The notes: generated by a model from the sequence alone, not told the origin. DNA of 64,000 nucleotides from Galeopsis tetrahit (GCA_963675135.1 OY776120.1:10382001-10446000), one strand, 5' to 3'; counted from the first letter of the stretch, positions 11,559 through 24,129 are shown. Translations and numbers: made by a program.

Positions 11559-14500
11559 GTGGCCGCGTCCGATTCTGTCCCACTTGCCACACTCATTCAC
11601 ATGGTCACTATTAAATTATCCTCGACCAACTATCTCTTATGGAGGAATCAAGTAATTCCCATGCTGCGCTGCGACAATCTCCTTTCTTTTGTCGATGGCA
11701 CTACTGTCGAACCCCCTTCCATGGTGACAAATGATGACGACACTGAGATCCCTAATCCGGAACACACTATCTGGTGCACAAAACATCATCGTGTTCTCAG
11801 CCTCTTGCTCTCTTCTCTCACCGAGGAATCGATGTCCGAGGTGGTTGATATTAATTCTGCCCGCGATGTTTGGCTTGGTTTGGAGGAGGCATTCAGTCAC
11901 TCTTCTTCATCCCGGGCTCATCAGTTACGTGATGAATTGCAATTTCTCAAACGGGGATCTTCTTCCGTCATTGATTACAGTAGGAAATTCAAACTTCTAT
12001 GTGATCAACTTGCTGCTATTGGTCGCCCTATTGACGATTCCGACAAAGCTCATTGGTTTATGCGTGGTCTCGGTCCTCAATTTCGCGGTTTCACTGATGT
12101 TCGGATGGCACTCACTCCCGCTCCGTCATTCCGAGACCTCATCCACCAAGCACGTAATTATGAGTTGTATGATAAAGCCATGGACTCTCAGACTATAAAT
12201 ACTGCTCCAGCTGCCTTTTTTGCACATGATCGTGGTTCATCAAATAATAGAGGGACCGCTCGCGGTGGTGGGCGCGGATCCTCTCGCCCTAGCAATGGTC
12301 GCGGCAACTTTTCTGCTGGTTCGGGTAGAAAGCAATTTACTCCGAAATGTCAGATTTATCGTGAATCGGGGCATTATGCAAGCAATTGTTCTCAACGCTA
12401 CATTCGCGACTCTCCTCACCCTCCAGCCGCTGCAAATATCGCTCATGCCTTTCAGGCTAAATGCAATATCTCGTCGTCTCCTCAACCCGATTGGTATGTA
12501 GACACCGGGGCCTCCGCTCATATGACAAATGATCCTGCTTCTCTTGACAACCTCGAATCCTACCACGGTAATAATCACGTCATTGTCGGTAACGGTGACG
12601 CTCTCCATATATCTCATTTGGGTACTTATCAAATTACAGATAAATTGCCACTGTCAAATGTTTTTGTTGTGCAACATATAACAAAAAATTTGCTCTCTAT
12701 TAGCACGTTAACTTCAGATTTGCCGGTTGATGTTAAATTCTCTAATCAGACCTTTGAAATTCAGAATCGGTTGACAAAGGAACTTCTAGCTCGCGGCAAA
12801 TGTAGAAACGTTCTGTACATCTTGGAGCATGGAAACTCAGCTTTGGTGGCAGCCCTTCAGACCAAGATTTTATAGGCTTCTTTTGAATTGTGGCATTCTC
12901 GTTTGGGTCATGTACCTTTTTCTGTTATTCAGTCATTAAACAAATTAGGGCATTTAGCCGTTACATCTTTATTACTTGCACCGTCTGTTTGTTCCTCTTG
13001 CCAATTGGCCAAGAGTAGACGTTTGCCATTTAATTTAAATGAGAAACGTTCATTGCGTGTCCTTGATTTAGTTCATTGCGACTTATGGGGTCCAGCCCCT
13101 ATTACTTCTACTGATGGTTTCCGATTTTATGTTGTGTTTGTCGACGATTACTCCCGGTTTACGTGGTTATATCCAATGCGTGCTAAGTCTGAATTTTATG
13201 ATATATTGATTAAATTCAACTCTTTGGTTTGTAATCAGTTTTCATCCACAATTAAGACATTTCAAAGTGACGGCGGCACTGAATTTACGAACGGTCGGGT
13301 ACGTGAATTCTTTAATTCTCATGGAATATTACATCGTCTTTCATGCCCATATACACCTCAGCAAAATGGCAGGGCTGAGCGAAAGCATAGGCACATCACG
13401 GAAACAGGCCTCTCTTTGCTATTTCATGCACATGCTCCAGCGGAATATTGGCTCGATGCGTTTTCCACGGCAGTATATATAATAAATCGTTTGCCTTCAT
13501 CTATTTTGCATGAAAAATCTCCATTTCAAGTGTTATTTGGCCGTGTTCCGAATTTTGCCAATTTCAAATCTTTCGGTTGTCGGGTTTTTCCGTATATACG
13601 TGATTATGCAGCTCATAAATTGGCCCCTCGTAGCAAGCCTTGTATATTTCTGGGGTACAGTAGCGTCTACAAGGGTTTTCGGTGTTTAGATCCTAAATCT
13701 TCTCGAATCTATGTAACGCGGCATGCGCAGTTTGACGAGCTATGTTTTCCTTTCACCGGGATTTCTTCTCCTATTTCATCTACATTGGATTATTCTACAT
13801 TTATTGAGCCACAAATAGTATCTTGTTCAGCACCTTTGCCACAGCAGAATTCTGGTACAACATGTTCAGCTCATGTGCCAATTAATTCCAGAAAAGATCC
13901 TTTGCTCAATGGTTGCACATTATGTCCGCATGTGCCTGATTCTCAACCAGCTACACAAGTCTTGCTCCCTCCAGTCCATCATATAGCGTCACAATTACAG
14001 CAGCCCGTTGCCCCTACTCCACAAATAGAGCAACCTTCTGCCCCTACACAATCTACATCTATTCATCCGATGCAAACACGGGCCAAATCGGGGGTCTTCA
14101 AGCCACGCCATTTTGTGGATGTTGCAACCACTGCCTTGCTATCGGCACTATCCACAGCATCTGAACCTAAAGGGTTCAAATCTGCAATCAAGCAACCACA
14201 TTGGTACGATGCCATGCGAGAGGAAATGACGGCTCTTCATGACAATAATACTTGGGAATTAATTCCCCGTCCACCAGCAGCGAACGTCGTCGGCTCAAAG
14301 TGGTTTTTTCGTACTAAGTATAAATCAGACGGTTCCATTGAACGATATAAAGCTCGCCTGGTTGCCCAGGGATTCACCCAAATTCCAGGCTTCGATTTCT
14401 CACATACCTTTAGTCCAGTTGTTCGAGCAGCAACTGTCCGTGTGATCTTATCTCTTGCTGTGCAACGACAATGGCCCCTTCGCCAACTAGACGTCAAGAA

Positions 14501-15740
14501 CGCTTTTCTCAACGGGTTTCTTGATAAACCAGTTTTAATGTCTCAACCTCCGGGCTTTATTGATCCTCGTTATCCCAATCACGTTTGTCGTCTAAAGAAG
14601 GCACTATATGGGCTGCGTCAAGCTCCTCGTGCATGGTTTACGCGATTTAGTAACTTTCTTCTCAGTTTGGGTTTCCTATGCAGCCGAGCAGACACATCGC
14701 TCTTTTATTTACATGGTCGTGATTTTAGAATCTTCCTTCTTTTATACGTTGACGACATTATTGTTACAGGTAGTGATCCTACTGCTCTTCAGAGATTCAT
14801 CACACGGGTCAATGCTGAATTTGCTGTTAAGGATCTCGGATACCTTAATTATTTTCTAGGCCTTGAAATTACCCACACAGAATCTGGATTATTTTTGGGA
14901 CAGGCAAAATATGCCAACGACATTCTCACTCGGGCTTCTATGCTTGACTCCAAGCCCATCTCCACTCCTTTGTCGGCAGGTACATCCCTCGTCAGCTACG
15001 GAGATCCATTCGGCGATCCCACACTTTACCGATCTTTGGTTGGTGCTCTCCAATATCTCACTATCACTCGCCCAGATTTGTCATATGCCGTTAATCACGT
15101 GAGCCAGTTTCTTCAATCTCCCACTACGGATCATTACTTGGCCGTCAAACGTATTCTTCGCTATGTCAAAGGTACATTGCATTATGGTCTTACTTTTGCA
15201 CGCTCGCCTACATATGATATTGTTGGTTATTCAGACGCCGATTGGTCACGTTGTGTTGAGACGCGTCGCTCAACTTACGGTTACTCCATTTTTTTGGGAG
15301 GAAATTTGGTCTATTGGAGTTCGAAGAAGCAACCTACTGTTGCTCGCTCAAGTTGTGAGTCCGAATATCGGGCCCTTGCGAATACTTCTCAGGAGCTAGT
15401 TTGGTTAACCCATCTTCTCACGGAAGTTCATGCTCTTCCATCCTCTTGTCCGCTCTTGCTTTGTGATAATACCAGCGCGTTGTTCCTCAGCCAAAATCCG
15501 ATCGCTCATAAACGAGCAAAACATATCGACATTGATTGTCATTTCGTCCGAGAACTCGTCTCTTTCGGTCGGTTGGTAACACAACATGTTCCCTCGCACC
15601 TACAAATCGCCGATGTGTTTACAAAGAGTCTTCCACGCCCTGCATTTGAATTGCTACGTTCCAAGCTTTGCGTCGGCATGAACCCTACGACACACTTGAG
15701 GGGGAATATTAGAGATAAAGCTAGTGCCGCATCAGCATAG
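11559..15740 (+). pseudogene. Copia-1 gag-pol polyprotein, one internal TAG
   Basis: One continuous reading frame, interrupted only by TAG at 12873-12875. Gag has a UBN2-type region (STNYLLWRNQV) and a CCHC knuckle near residue 263 whose second Cys is Tyr (CQIYRESGHYASNC). Protease WYVDTGASAHMTN is near residue 311. After the stop come the pre-integrase LWHSRLGHV, integrase (DDYSRFTW, SDGGTEF, AERKHR), reverse transcriptase (YVDDIIVTGSD about 620 codons past the stop) and RNase H ending ADVFTKSLPRPAF. The frame can be opened at a GTG (11559); the first in-frame ATG is 11601. The expected codon at the stop is CAG, so this is probably nonsense decay. A read-through arrangement cannot be excluded. 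Confidence 0.9.
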
Positions 15741-15905
15741 ATTAGCTTCCGATATATTGCTGATAAGATTGTATAATTTGAATATTTAATTTCTTGGTTT
15801 TGTATCTTATCTTGCGCATATATTTCGCATTCAGTTGTAATCTACTGTTATATATTTTACAAAGCTCACCACACCTATTCAAGGTGATTCAAATATTCCT
15901 TAACA
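15707..15905 (+). repeat. Copia-1 3' LTR
   Basis: Same length as the 5' LTR. The only difference I see is TATATTTTAC here versus TATATATTAC there. It is preceded by the purine tract and followed by the GAAGG target duplication. The pol frame runs 34 bases into it. Confidence 0.95.
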
Positions 15906-16225
15906 GAAGGAGTGTGATATAGTATTGAATAAACACATAAATAGCAAAAGGAGCATAAGTAATTTCAGAAGGAAAATTAATGAAGATAAGTTAAGAGTCA
16001 CATTTGTGTCCTCTCAATTATATGAAATAATCAATATAATATATTTCATATAATTGTGTCATAATTTTAATGTAATTCTAATTTAATAAATCAAAATTTT
16101 AATTAGATAATAAAAAATGTAATTAAATTACTCCGAGTTCAAGCATACAAGAATTTACAGGAAACAAAACCAAAAATTGGGTTGGCCGGCTGGGTGGGGT
16201 GGGGGAAGATTCTTTGGGCCAAAGT
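15906..16225 (+). repeat. Duplicated segment A, second half (inverted partner at 53640-53885)
   Basis: This continues the match to the reverse complement of 53640-53885. Shared words include GTGTGATATAGT, AAATAGCAAAAGG.GCATAA, AGAGTCACATTTG and GGGTGGGGGAAGATT. It shows that the Copia-1 insertion split a pre-existing repeat. Confidence 0.8.
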
Positions 16226-17827
16226 GATTAATTTTATGCAAGAAAATTGAAAAAAATGTTGATTTTAGTCAATTTTGATCTAAAATTGATAACTTTAAAT
16301 GATTTTGTTACATATGGGGTTCTAAAACACTATTTACCACTAATTATATGGAGTAATTTATATTTATATACATATGATAAATTTATAATAATACATCCAC
16401 CAATCAAGAATTAATAAACAAAAAAAACCACTTGCAACTTATTTACGATTCAATTTAATCATAGACATTTAAATTTATTTTGTAAATGACACCTTAATGG
16501 ATAAATATGGGCACGATTTTTAAGAGTAATTAGATTTATTTTTGCGTTAATTATATGTTTTTTCTTAGTATTTGGGCCGATTCCTTGGTTGTAACTTGAA
16601 GGATGTGGAACAAAGCTTTTTAAACCATTATTAATTTTAAGCCCAAAAAAAAATGTTGAGTATAATAAAACAGTGAGGATATTTTGCGTTAGAGTTTCTT
16701 TACTTTAGGGAAATAATTTTTTTACGTCCCATAACTTTTCAACTTTTTCAAAAATGTCCCAAAAAAGTTTTTACTTTACATATATTTATTCCAGAGTTTT
16801 TTTTTTTTACTTTCTCCTCATCTATTTTAAACTTTGCGTTTCAATTTAATTTAATTTTTGATTCAATTTGAATAAGTTAAAATATTCAATTAGGGGTAAG
16901 TAAGTCGAGTCAATTCGAGAGCTACTCATCTTTAATTTCATTCAGAAAAAAATTGAAATCGACTCAAATTTAATCGAATCGAGTCGAGTTTCGAGCTACT
17001 AAGTTCGAGTCCATAAACACTTGACTTGAAAGACTCGCAAGCCTAATTGAGCTTGTACAATATTTACTATTGTATCATTAATTATATAATTTATATTTAT
17101 ATACATGTAATTATGTTAGAAAATATATATTTTACATTTAATTATGTTAGAAAATATATATTTTACATTTAATGTTAGAATTTTTTTTTTTAGTGTAAAT
17201 ATTAAAGTAATGATATTCGATTCAATATTTAAATGCTTTAAGGGAATAATTAAAATACTTTTTTACCATTTTAGGTATGAATTAGACCGTAACAAAAAAA
17301 GGCAAAATAATTAAATAGAAATTGAGGGAGTATTTTTTTTTTTTTAAGTATTTGGGCCGGTTCCATGTAGGACAAAACTTTTTAAACAATTATTATTATT
17401 ATTAAGCCAGTAAAAAAAAATTGAGTATAATAAATTATTGAAGATATTTTGCACTAGAGTTTCTTCCGTTTACCTATTTATTTTGAATTAATTAATTATT
17501 ATTATTATTTTTTAACTTTCTCCTCATCAATTTCAGAATTTATGAATATTATTCATATGAATACGGTTTAACCACGTTGACGCCTATATGGCCACATTAA
17601 TTTGTTGGTACTTTGCAAATTGCTATTATTTTAAACAGGGTTAAATTAAGATAAATATGAGATGAATGATCTCCGATGATAAACATGGATTCTTTATTTT
17701 GTTAAAAAAAAATCTGTAAATTTTGTAGGGAGAAATATATATAATAAAATAACTAGTAAAAATATTAAAGAATGAGAGACTTATTCAATATATTTTATTT
17801 CTTTCTAAAACTTAGAAAAAGAAAGTA
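16226..17827. repeat. AT-rich region with a diverged local duplication
   Basis: A block at 16565-16705 (AGTATTTGGGCCGATTCC ... GATATTTTGCGTTAGAGTTTCTT) recurs in diverged form at 17340-17470 (AGTATTTGGGCCGGTTCC ... GATATTTTGCACTAGAGTTTCTT). Between them are a stretch rich in GAGTCGAGT-type words (16900-17010) and a 30-bp tandem duplication, ATGTTAGAAAATATATATTT, near 17110-17170. I see no gene. Confidence 0.6.
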
Positions 17828-18194
17828 GGGGTCTTCTAATGATAGTCCAGTGTCGCCCAAACTATCAACAGTCCATTAATATGAGTCATCAGATCTGAAA
17901 TCTAAAGACTTATATTTGATGACCTGCTACCTGTTGCACTTGCCCTATCGCACTTTTAAATTAATTTTAATAATTTTAAATACATAATTATAAAATTACA
18001 AATTTATCCTCACATAATTAATAAAAAAATTAATAATAATATATAATCTTTATTTTAATTCTCATATCATTAATCGTTCCAAAATTATATTTTTGAGTTT
18101 TAAGAAATAATAATTTAATTTTAAATTTATTATATATATTTAAGGTGATACTTGACCGATACACACTAATTTTAATTATTTATTTATATTTTAT

Positions 18195-18510
18195 TTGCAC
18201 CCGATCATTTAATGAGTTCACCCAAAAATTATTTTTTTATTACGGTTATACGCACCCACTCATTTTATGATTTCACTTCCGAATAATTTATTTTATCGCG
18301 GTTATCTGCACCCCGCTCAATTTACGAGTTCATTCCCAAATTATTTTTTACCACAGTTATTTGCACCCACTCATTTTATGAGTTCACCCAAAATAATTTT
18401 TTATCGTCGTTATCTGCACCTGCTCATTTTACGAGTTCACCCCAAATTATTTTTTTACCACAGTTATCTACACCCCTCATTTTATGAGTTCACCCCAAAA
18501 TATTTTTTAA
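18195..18510. repeat. Left-arm tandem array in the Mutator-like element
   Basis: About six units of 50-60 bp, each with GCACCC.CTCATTTTATGAGTTCACCC.AAATTATTTTTT.A and a short GGTTATCTG spacer. The inverted counterpart occupies about 19860-20250. The 86-codon ORF that can be read here is repeat-derived. Confidence 0.85.
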
Positions 18511-18642
18511 AAAATAATTACATTTAAAAGACTATATTATCCTTTTATTAATTTACACAAAATATAATAAAACCAACCTTAATTTGTATATTTACAATCG
18601 GCAGTCGAGTCATTGCCGAGTTACCGTCGATTCACCACCAAG

Positions 18643-19012
18643 TAGACATGTTCGTCGGTTGAAAACCACAGATTTCGGTTAGAAACCGGTGGTTTTAATA
18701 TTTTTTTTAATATTATCTCTGTTTTCGCTCGTTTTCACTCTGTTTTCGTTCGTTTATCTCATTTTTTAGAAAAAACATTATTAGAATTGAATAAAAAATT
18801 ATATAACTTAAATTTATACATTAAAAATAGAAGAATTTTGTATTAAAAAAATAATTTTTTTTTTATAAAAACCACCAAACTGGCGGTTTGCGGTTTGTCA
18901 AAATGTCAAACCGTAACCGAACTGCCATTTTTCGGTTACGGTTCGATTTGTAAACCGTAGCCGGCGGTTTGGCCGGTTGGCCGATTTGGCGGTTTGATTT
19001 TGCGCATGTCTA
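18643..19012. mobile_element. Small hAT-type MITE nested in the Mutator-like element
   Basis: Termini are TAGACATG and CATGTCTA. The 8-bp flanks are CCACCAAG (18635-18642) and CCAGCAAG (19013-19020), matching at 7 of 8, as expected for hAT. The interior has complementary GGTTTGGCGG/AACCGCAAA-type stretches that would fold back. It carries no coding capacity. It lies in the left arm only, so it inserted after the arms formed. Confidence 0.75.
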
Positions 19013-19859
19013 CCAGCAAGTCATCCATATTTTTAGAAAAAAAAATTGTAATACATAATTTTTTTAAAAAAAAAACTATCGAAATTATATACAAATCTCG
19101 ATTTTTTTTCTTTTTTATTTTTCTTCCCTTCTCCTCTTTTTCTCTCTTCCCATTTTAAGTTTTTATTCCAAACTTCTAATTTCTTCATTTTTTTTTCCTT
19201 TTACATTTTTTTTAATTTTCGTGCCTTTATTTTCCATTTTTATGTGTATTTATTTTTATTTTAATACAAAATAATATTATATGTATAATTTTATTATAGT
19301 CGGTAACACAAAAAAGAATAACTACCATTAACAGTAATTAGTAATATCTTATTTAATAACAAATAATTTCAAACATTTAATTATATTCAGTAATACAAAA
19401 AATAATTATTAGTAATACCACGAATAATAATCACTAATAACATGCATATTAATTAGTAATATTTATACAATAACAAATAATTTCACACATCTAATTATAT
19501 TCAATAATACAAAAAAAAAATGGGAAAAAAAAAGGAAAATAAAGGCAGGAAAAAAACGAAGAAATTGAAAATTTGAAATAAAAACTGAAAATGAGAAAAA
19601 GAGAAATGGGAAGAAAAATTAGAAAGAACAAAAAAAATCATGATTTGTGGCTAATTTCGATAGTTTTTTTTTTTTTAATTATGTTTTACGATTTTTTTTA
19701 AAAAATATGGGTGACTTGATGGTGAATCGACGGTAACTCGGTAATGACTCGACTTCAGATTGTTAATATACAAATTAAGGTTGATTTTATTATATTTTGT
19801 GTAAATTAATGAAAGGATAATATAGTCTTTTAAATGTAATTATTTTTTAAAATATATTT

Positions 19860-20250
19860 TTGGGTGAACTCATAAAATGAGGGGTGCAGATAAACGTGGT
19901 AAAAAAATAATTTAGGAGTGAACTCATAAAATGAGTGGGTGCACACCGTGATAAAAAAAATGATTTGGGAGTGAACTCATAAAATGAGCGGGTGCAGATA
20001 ACTGTAGTAAGAAAAATGATTTTTGGGTGAACTCATTTAATAAAAGGATAATATAGTCCTTAAAATGTAATTATTTAAAAAAAAAATCTTTGGGGTGAAC
20101 TTATAAAATGAGCAGGTACAGATAAACGTGGTAAAAAAATAATTTTGGGGTGAACTTATGATTACAGATAATGGTTCAAAAATGATTTGGGTGAACTCAT
20201 AAAATGATAACCGTAGTAAAAAAATAGTTTGAAGGTGAACTAATTAAATA
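19860..20250. repeat. Right-arm tandem array in the Mutator-like element
   Basis: Inverted counterpart of the array at 18195-18510. Units carry GGGTGAACTCATAAAATGAG.GGGTGCAGATAA with small gaps. Confidence 0.8.
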
Positions 20251-20512
20251 AGCAGTACATAAAATATAAATAAAATAATAATCTAATTCTGTTAAAAAAA
20301 TCTAATATTACATTCTTTTAATTTAAATATTATTATTATTATTAATTTTAATGAAGGATAAAATAGTAAATAATAAAATAAAATTTAAATAATTATTTTA
20401 AAATATTAAAAAAAGGCAACAAGTATCAAGCTAGAGCGACACAGAGCGATACAGTTTGACATCCGAACTATTAATAGTTCAGGCGACACAAAAATTATCC
20501 TAAGAAAATCCC

Positions 20513-22182
20513 AAGAAAGTATGTTTTTAATCTACAAAAATCCTAATGAATTCACTGAAATTAATTGAAAAAGAAAGTATGTTTTTAATCTACAAAAACC
20601 ATTTTTTTTACGTGTAAAATATTTTTTATTATTTTTCAGTATTCTTATAAAAATTGTAAAATGTTAACAAAAAATTATTAAAAAAAAAAACATTGCATGA
20701 GCTTTCATTGTCAAAACTTTTAACACCATGTACATTTCATTCCGTCGCATTTCAATCCAATTAAAATGATTGCATAAACATAGTAGAGGAAATTACTAAA
20801 TATGCATTGCAAGACTCAATTTTATTAAAAAAGTTAGTAATATATATCATATATGTATTGATCGAGCTAAATATTCAATTTATCTATTTTTTTTTCTTAT
20901 AGTGTCATTTTAGTGGCTAAGCAAAGGTATCTAATTTTTTTTTTTTTGTTGGTCGGCCAAAAGCTTGATGCAGAGGTGCTTCTACACAAATTTTTGGGAC
21001 GGCCACCTAATCGTTTCAAATTGCGATAAATTTAATTAAATGGTCGAAGTCAACAAAATTTATGACATAATTATTGAACGTCCCAATTTGCAATGAAATT
21101 GCATCAGAGAAGAAAAAGGACGTCGTTTTGATTTGTTTTGCGACGGACTTTGTGAATATTTTTTTTAATTTATATTTTGTTGCAATAAAATTTATATTAG
21201 TTAATCCATGCCAATAACAAACATCATAAACAAGAAAACCATAGTGAAATTTGTTATTGTAGATACAAAATTTTATTCTTCAAAAAGTATTCTAGAATAT
21301 TTTTTTTATAAATTTTTAAGAATGGGTAGAGAATGATCTTTATTTCTAAACAATTTTTCAGAGTTGTTAGATAAAAAAAAAAAATCCACGGGATGGAATG
21401 AGTTAATATAAGAAGTAGAAAGAGAGTAGATAAGTGTTTGAAAATATAAATTAGAACGATCCATCTCGTATGGTAGCGGACCAACATGACTGAATTTTAT
21501 GTATAAACTATAATTCTCATATTCAAAACACAATCGCAACAAATTGCTTCTTATTTTATTATCCAATTGGGTGTAACAGTTGGGATAATCGAAAAATAAA
21601 CTAAAGATAGCAGGATCATAAATGGAGAGGTAATTAAGAAAACTTGTTGCGTCTTTATAAATTTATAAATTTGGGGTTTATTTTCATTTTTTATTTCTGA
21701 AAATCTGTTGTGTGTAAAAGAGAGTCGACAATATTCTAGGCGTACGGATGAGATTATGAATTTTGATTGAAGATGCGGAAATGATTCATAGCTATTTTTA
21801 TTGCCAGGCCGCGTGAATAGAAATCCTATGATTACATGAATGAGTAACCGTCGATCTCATCCGTAGATCTCCTTATATATTGATGTAATTAAGATCCTGG
21901 GAGTTGCTTTGACTGTCAAATATTATTCATTTATGAAGATCAGATATTCTTATTTTTAATAAAACATTAGATTTCTTGAAGCACAATAAATTGGAGGGAA
22001 ATTGATTTTTAAAGTGACTTCGAAGAAGCTTATGATTCAGTCTGAAACTATACAAATGAAATTATGCAAAACATGGGTTTTGATTCAATGGTGGTTAATT
22101 GTCATCACTTAGCAAGTTTTCAGCTGCAGAAAGACTTTACACAACAAAAATTCACCCTTCCCTTCCTAATTCTTGAATAATT
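20513..22182. other. AT-rich non-coding stretch
   Basis: Apart from a tandem duplication of AAAGAAAGTATGTTTTTAAT near 20510-20600, I see no gene, element terminus or RNA. Two 80-codon minus-strand ORFs (about 21254-21566) overlap each other and have no recognisable motif. Confidence 0.5.
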
Positions 22183-22540
22183 AAGTATGAGTGAGTCGAG
22201 TTGTTTTCAACACGAAATGAACATAGAACGTGTGTTCGAGGCTTTAATACATGAAAGAATTTCGTCTCGTCTTAAGTCTGAACTGTTAAAATTTAGAAGC
22301 ACCTCACGTGGTGGAAGTGTTTCTTTTGGTGAATATACCTTTGGTTGGATCAATGCTACTGACTCCTCCTCCTTGTGCTACCCTCACTTCTCTGACATGA
22401 AAGACAACACTCTTCCCCTTAACTATTACTACTTGTTTATTGCAATATTGTTATTAACGTTAGATATTTATGTAAATGCATGTATTTTGCACACTATACT
22501 CACATTGCATCTTTTCGTGTATTTGATATGTTATGCACAA
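22183..22540 (+). repeat. Duplicated segment B (direct partner at 54452-54803)
   Basis: This shares GAGTGAGTCGAGTTGTTTTCAA, AACATAGAACGTGT, ATGAAAGACAACACTCTTC and TTGCATCTTTTCGTGTATTTGATATGTTATGC with 54452-54803 in the same orientation. A 119-codon ORF is open here, but the partner has several frame-breaking indels, so I do not treat it as a gene. Confidence 0.8.
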
Positions 22541-23376
22541 AGTTAAAACAAATATCATTTCATGCTTGTTTTCAATGTGCTGTGTACGTATCCCCCAAAA
22601 TACAACACATACTAAATTAGAAGTCCCCCAAGTATAATACTAAATACTCCCTCCATCCAATTTTATTATGTCAACTTCTTCGGGCACGAATTTTAATGAA
22701 TATTGATTAGTTTATGTATAAAGTAGATAAGTTGGGGGTATGATGGGATGTTGTGGGGTCCATGTATAGATAAAGTGATTGTTTATGAATAAAGTTAGTG
22801 ACAATTTAAATAAATAAGTAATGGTTGGAGGGTGGAGATAGAGCTGTCAAAATGGGCCAAGACCGTTGGGCTGGCCCGCCCCCGCGTACAAATATGGTGG
22901 GTTGGACTTAGGAATTGGAGGCCCGTTTAGAAGCGGGCCCATACGGGTTGAACCGCATGGGCCGCGGGTTTGAGCGATGCGGGCCGCGGACGGGGCGATC
23001 CGGCTCGTGGGCTTTTTTTTTTTTTTTAAACGCTGCACACAGACTACACACAGAGAAATAGAAATAAAAACCCTAGCCGCACAGGAGGAATCTCTGCAAC
23101 TTCACCCATTGCATTCCAATCGATCAATCGCTGCGCAAAACCACCTTCGTTCGCACAGGTCCGTCGTTCGCCCAGCCGCTGTGTTCACAGCCACCGAGAT
23201 TAGGTTTGTCGTTCGCTTAGCCGTTGTGCAGATCGCCGTCCTTTTTGCCGCTCAGATCGTCGTCCTTTCCGCCGCTCAGCCTCATTAGTTAATTGGTTAT
23301 TTATTTTGCGCATCTTCACAGAAGTCAAGAAGGTCTCTCCCAAATTCCATTCTTCAATCTGTAGATAACGTGTATA

Positions 23377-23690
23377 CACTACTACACAATTGAGCTTGGA
23401 GAGCTTTGAAAAAGGGCCTTGGAGAGCCTTTAAAACCGCTCTCCAAGCGACAGCTCTCCAAGCTAAGAGAGCGGTTAAAAATCGCTCTGCAAGTGTAGAC
23501 CTTAGACAGCGATTATGAACCGCTCTCTAAGTAAAAGAGCTTGGAGAGCGGTTCAAAACCGCTCTCTATGTTAATTTTTTTTTAATTAATTTCACTTGGA
23601 GAGCGGTTCAAAACCGCTCTCTAAGTAATATATTTTTTTTTCGATTTAACTTGGACAGCGGTTTTGAACCGCTTTCTAAATATTTTTTTT
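23377..23690. repeat. CACTA-B left terminus and subterminal repeats
   Basis: Many copies of CTTGGAGAGCGGTT and its inverse AACCGCTCTCCAAG with short spacers, starting right after CACTACTACA. The same motif recurs at 49706-49925. This is the presumed binding region for the element's TNPA-like protein. Confidence 0.9.
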
Positions 23691-24129
23691 TTATATTATT
23701 TTTTTAATAATTATTTTATATTTTAAAAATTCTATTTATATTATTTTTTTAATAATTATTTTATATTTTAAAAATCCTGTTTATACAAAATCTAAACTTA
23801 ATTATACCACTACAATATATATATACGTCAAATACGCAAAAATTCAAATAAATAAACGTACACAAACATATATACACCAAAAAGATGAAATATCATCACA
23901 AATATACAAGTTAATACATTACATTCTACCAAAAGTTATACTAATTTAATTATATGTTTACAAAAATCGATTGTAAAGGTACCCTGTCCAATCTTTTTTC
24001 CATTTGTCCATTCTTTTGTCGTTGTAAGTCTTGAGCTGACGGTTATATATAAACTGCAAACAACGATCAATCAATATAGTTAGATATATAGTATATGAAT
24101 TTTTATTCAATGAAAAATAATTTAAATAA
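23691..24129. other. CACTA-B 3' non-coding tail
   Basis: AT-rich sequence downstream of the Ulp1 domain. Includes two adjacent copies of TATATTATTTTTTTAATAAT followed by TTATTTTATATTTTAAAAAT (about 23690-23780). No coding signal seen. Confidence 0.5.

Larger units (their letters stand above)
11266..15905 (+). mobile_element. Ty1/Copia LTR retrotransposon, Copia-1, young
   Basis: A complete element: 199-bp LTRs (11266-11464 and 15707-15905) differing at about one position by eye, a tRNA-iMet primer site (TGGTATCAGCC) at 11465, a purine tract (TTGAGGGGGAA) before the right LTR, and a perfect 5-bp target duplication GAAGG (11261-11265 and 15906-15910). The unoccupied relative at 53875-53885, read on the minus strand, passes from GAATAGAGAAA straight to GTGTGATATAG, confirming the borders. 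Domain order protease, integrase, reverse transcriptase, RNase H is the Copia order. Confidence 0.97.
17828..20512. mobile_element. Non-autonomous Mutator-like element with very long inverted repeats
   Basis: The ends are GGGGTCTTCTAATGATAG (left) and its imperfect inverse ending CCTAAGAAAATCCC (right). Both lead into GTGTCGCC and an ACTAT-rich word. The element is flanked by a perfect 9-bp duplication AAGAAAGTA at 17819-17827 and 20513-20521, as expected for Mutator-like elements. Left and right halves are inverted copies over roughly 1 kb, including tandem arrays built on CTCATTTTATGAGTTCACCC and a unit with CGAGTTACCGTCGATTCACC. No transposase is present. The GGG end plus 9-bp duplication make the class likely. 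The word AAGAAAGTA also occurs once more, at about 20571, in a local duplication. Confidence 0.75.

Noticed and set aside
12888..15740. Copia-1 pol as a separate gene with its own start
   Set aside because: It is in the same frame as gag with only one TAG between, so it is the second half of one interrupted polyprotein.
18267..18527. 86-codon ORF rich in His/Tyr/Pro
   Set aside because: Translation of the 50-60-bp tandem units in the Mutator-like element.
20900..21180. Possible foldback element around AATTGCGATAAATT/AATTTGCAATGAAATT
   Set aside because: Only short diverged inverted words, with no target duplication or defined ends.
21720..21880. Inverted word GGATGAGAT / ATCTCATCC as a MITE
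   Set aside because: The match covers about 9-11 bases, and no TA or other duplication was found at the borders.
22187..22546. 119-codon ORF as a protein gene
   Set aside because: It lies in segment B, whose second copy at 54452-54803 has multiple frame-breaking indels. No domain is recognisable, and the C-terminal half is a hydrophobic translation of AT-rich DNA.
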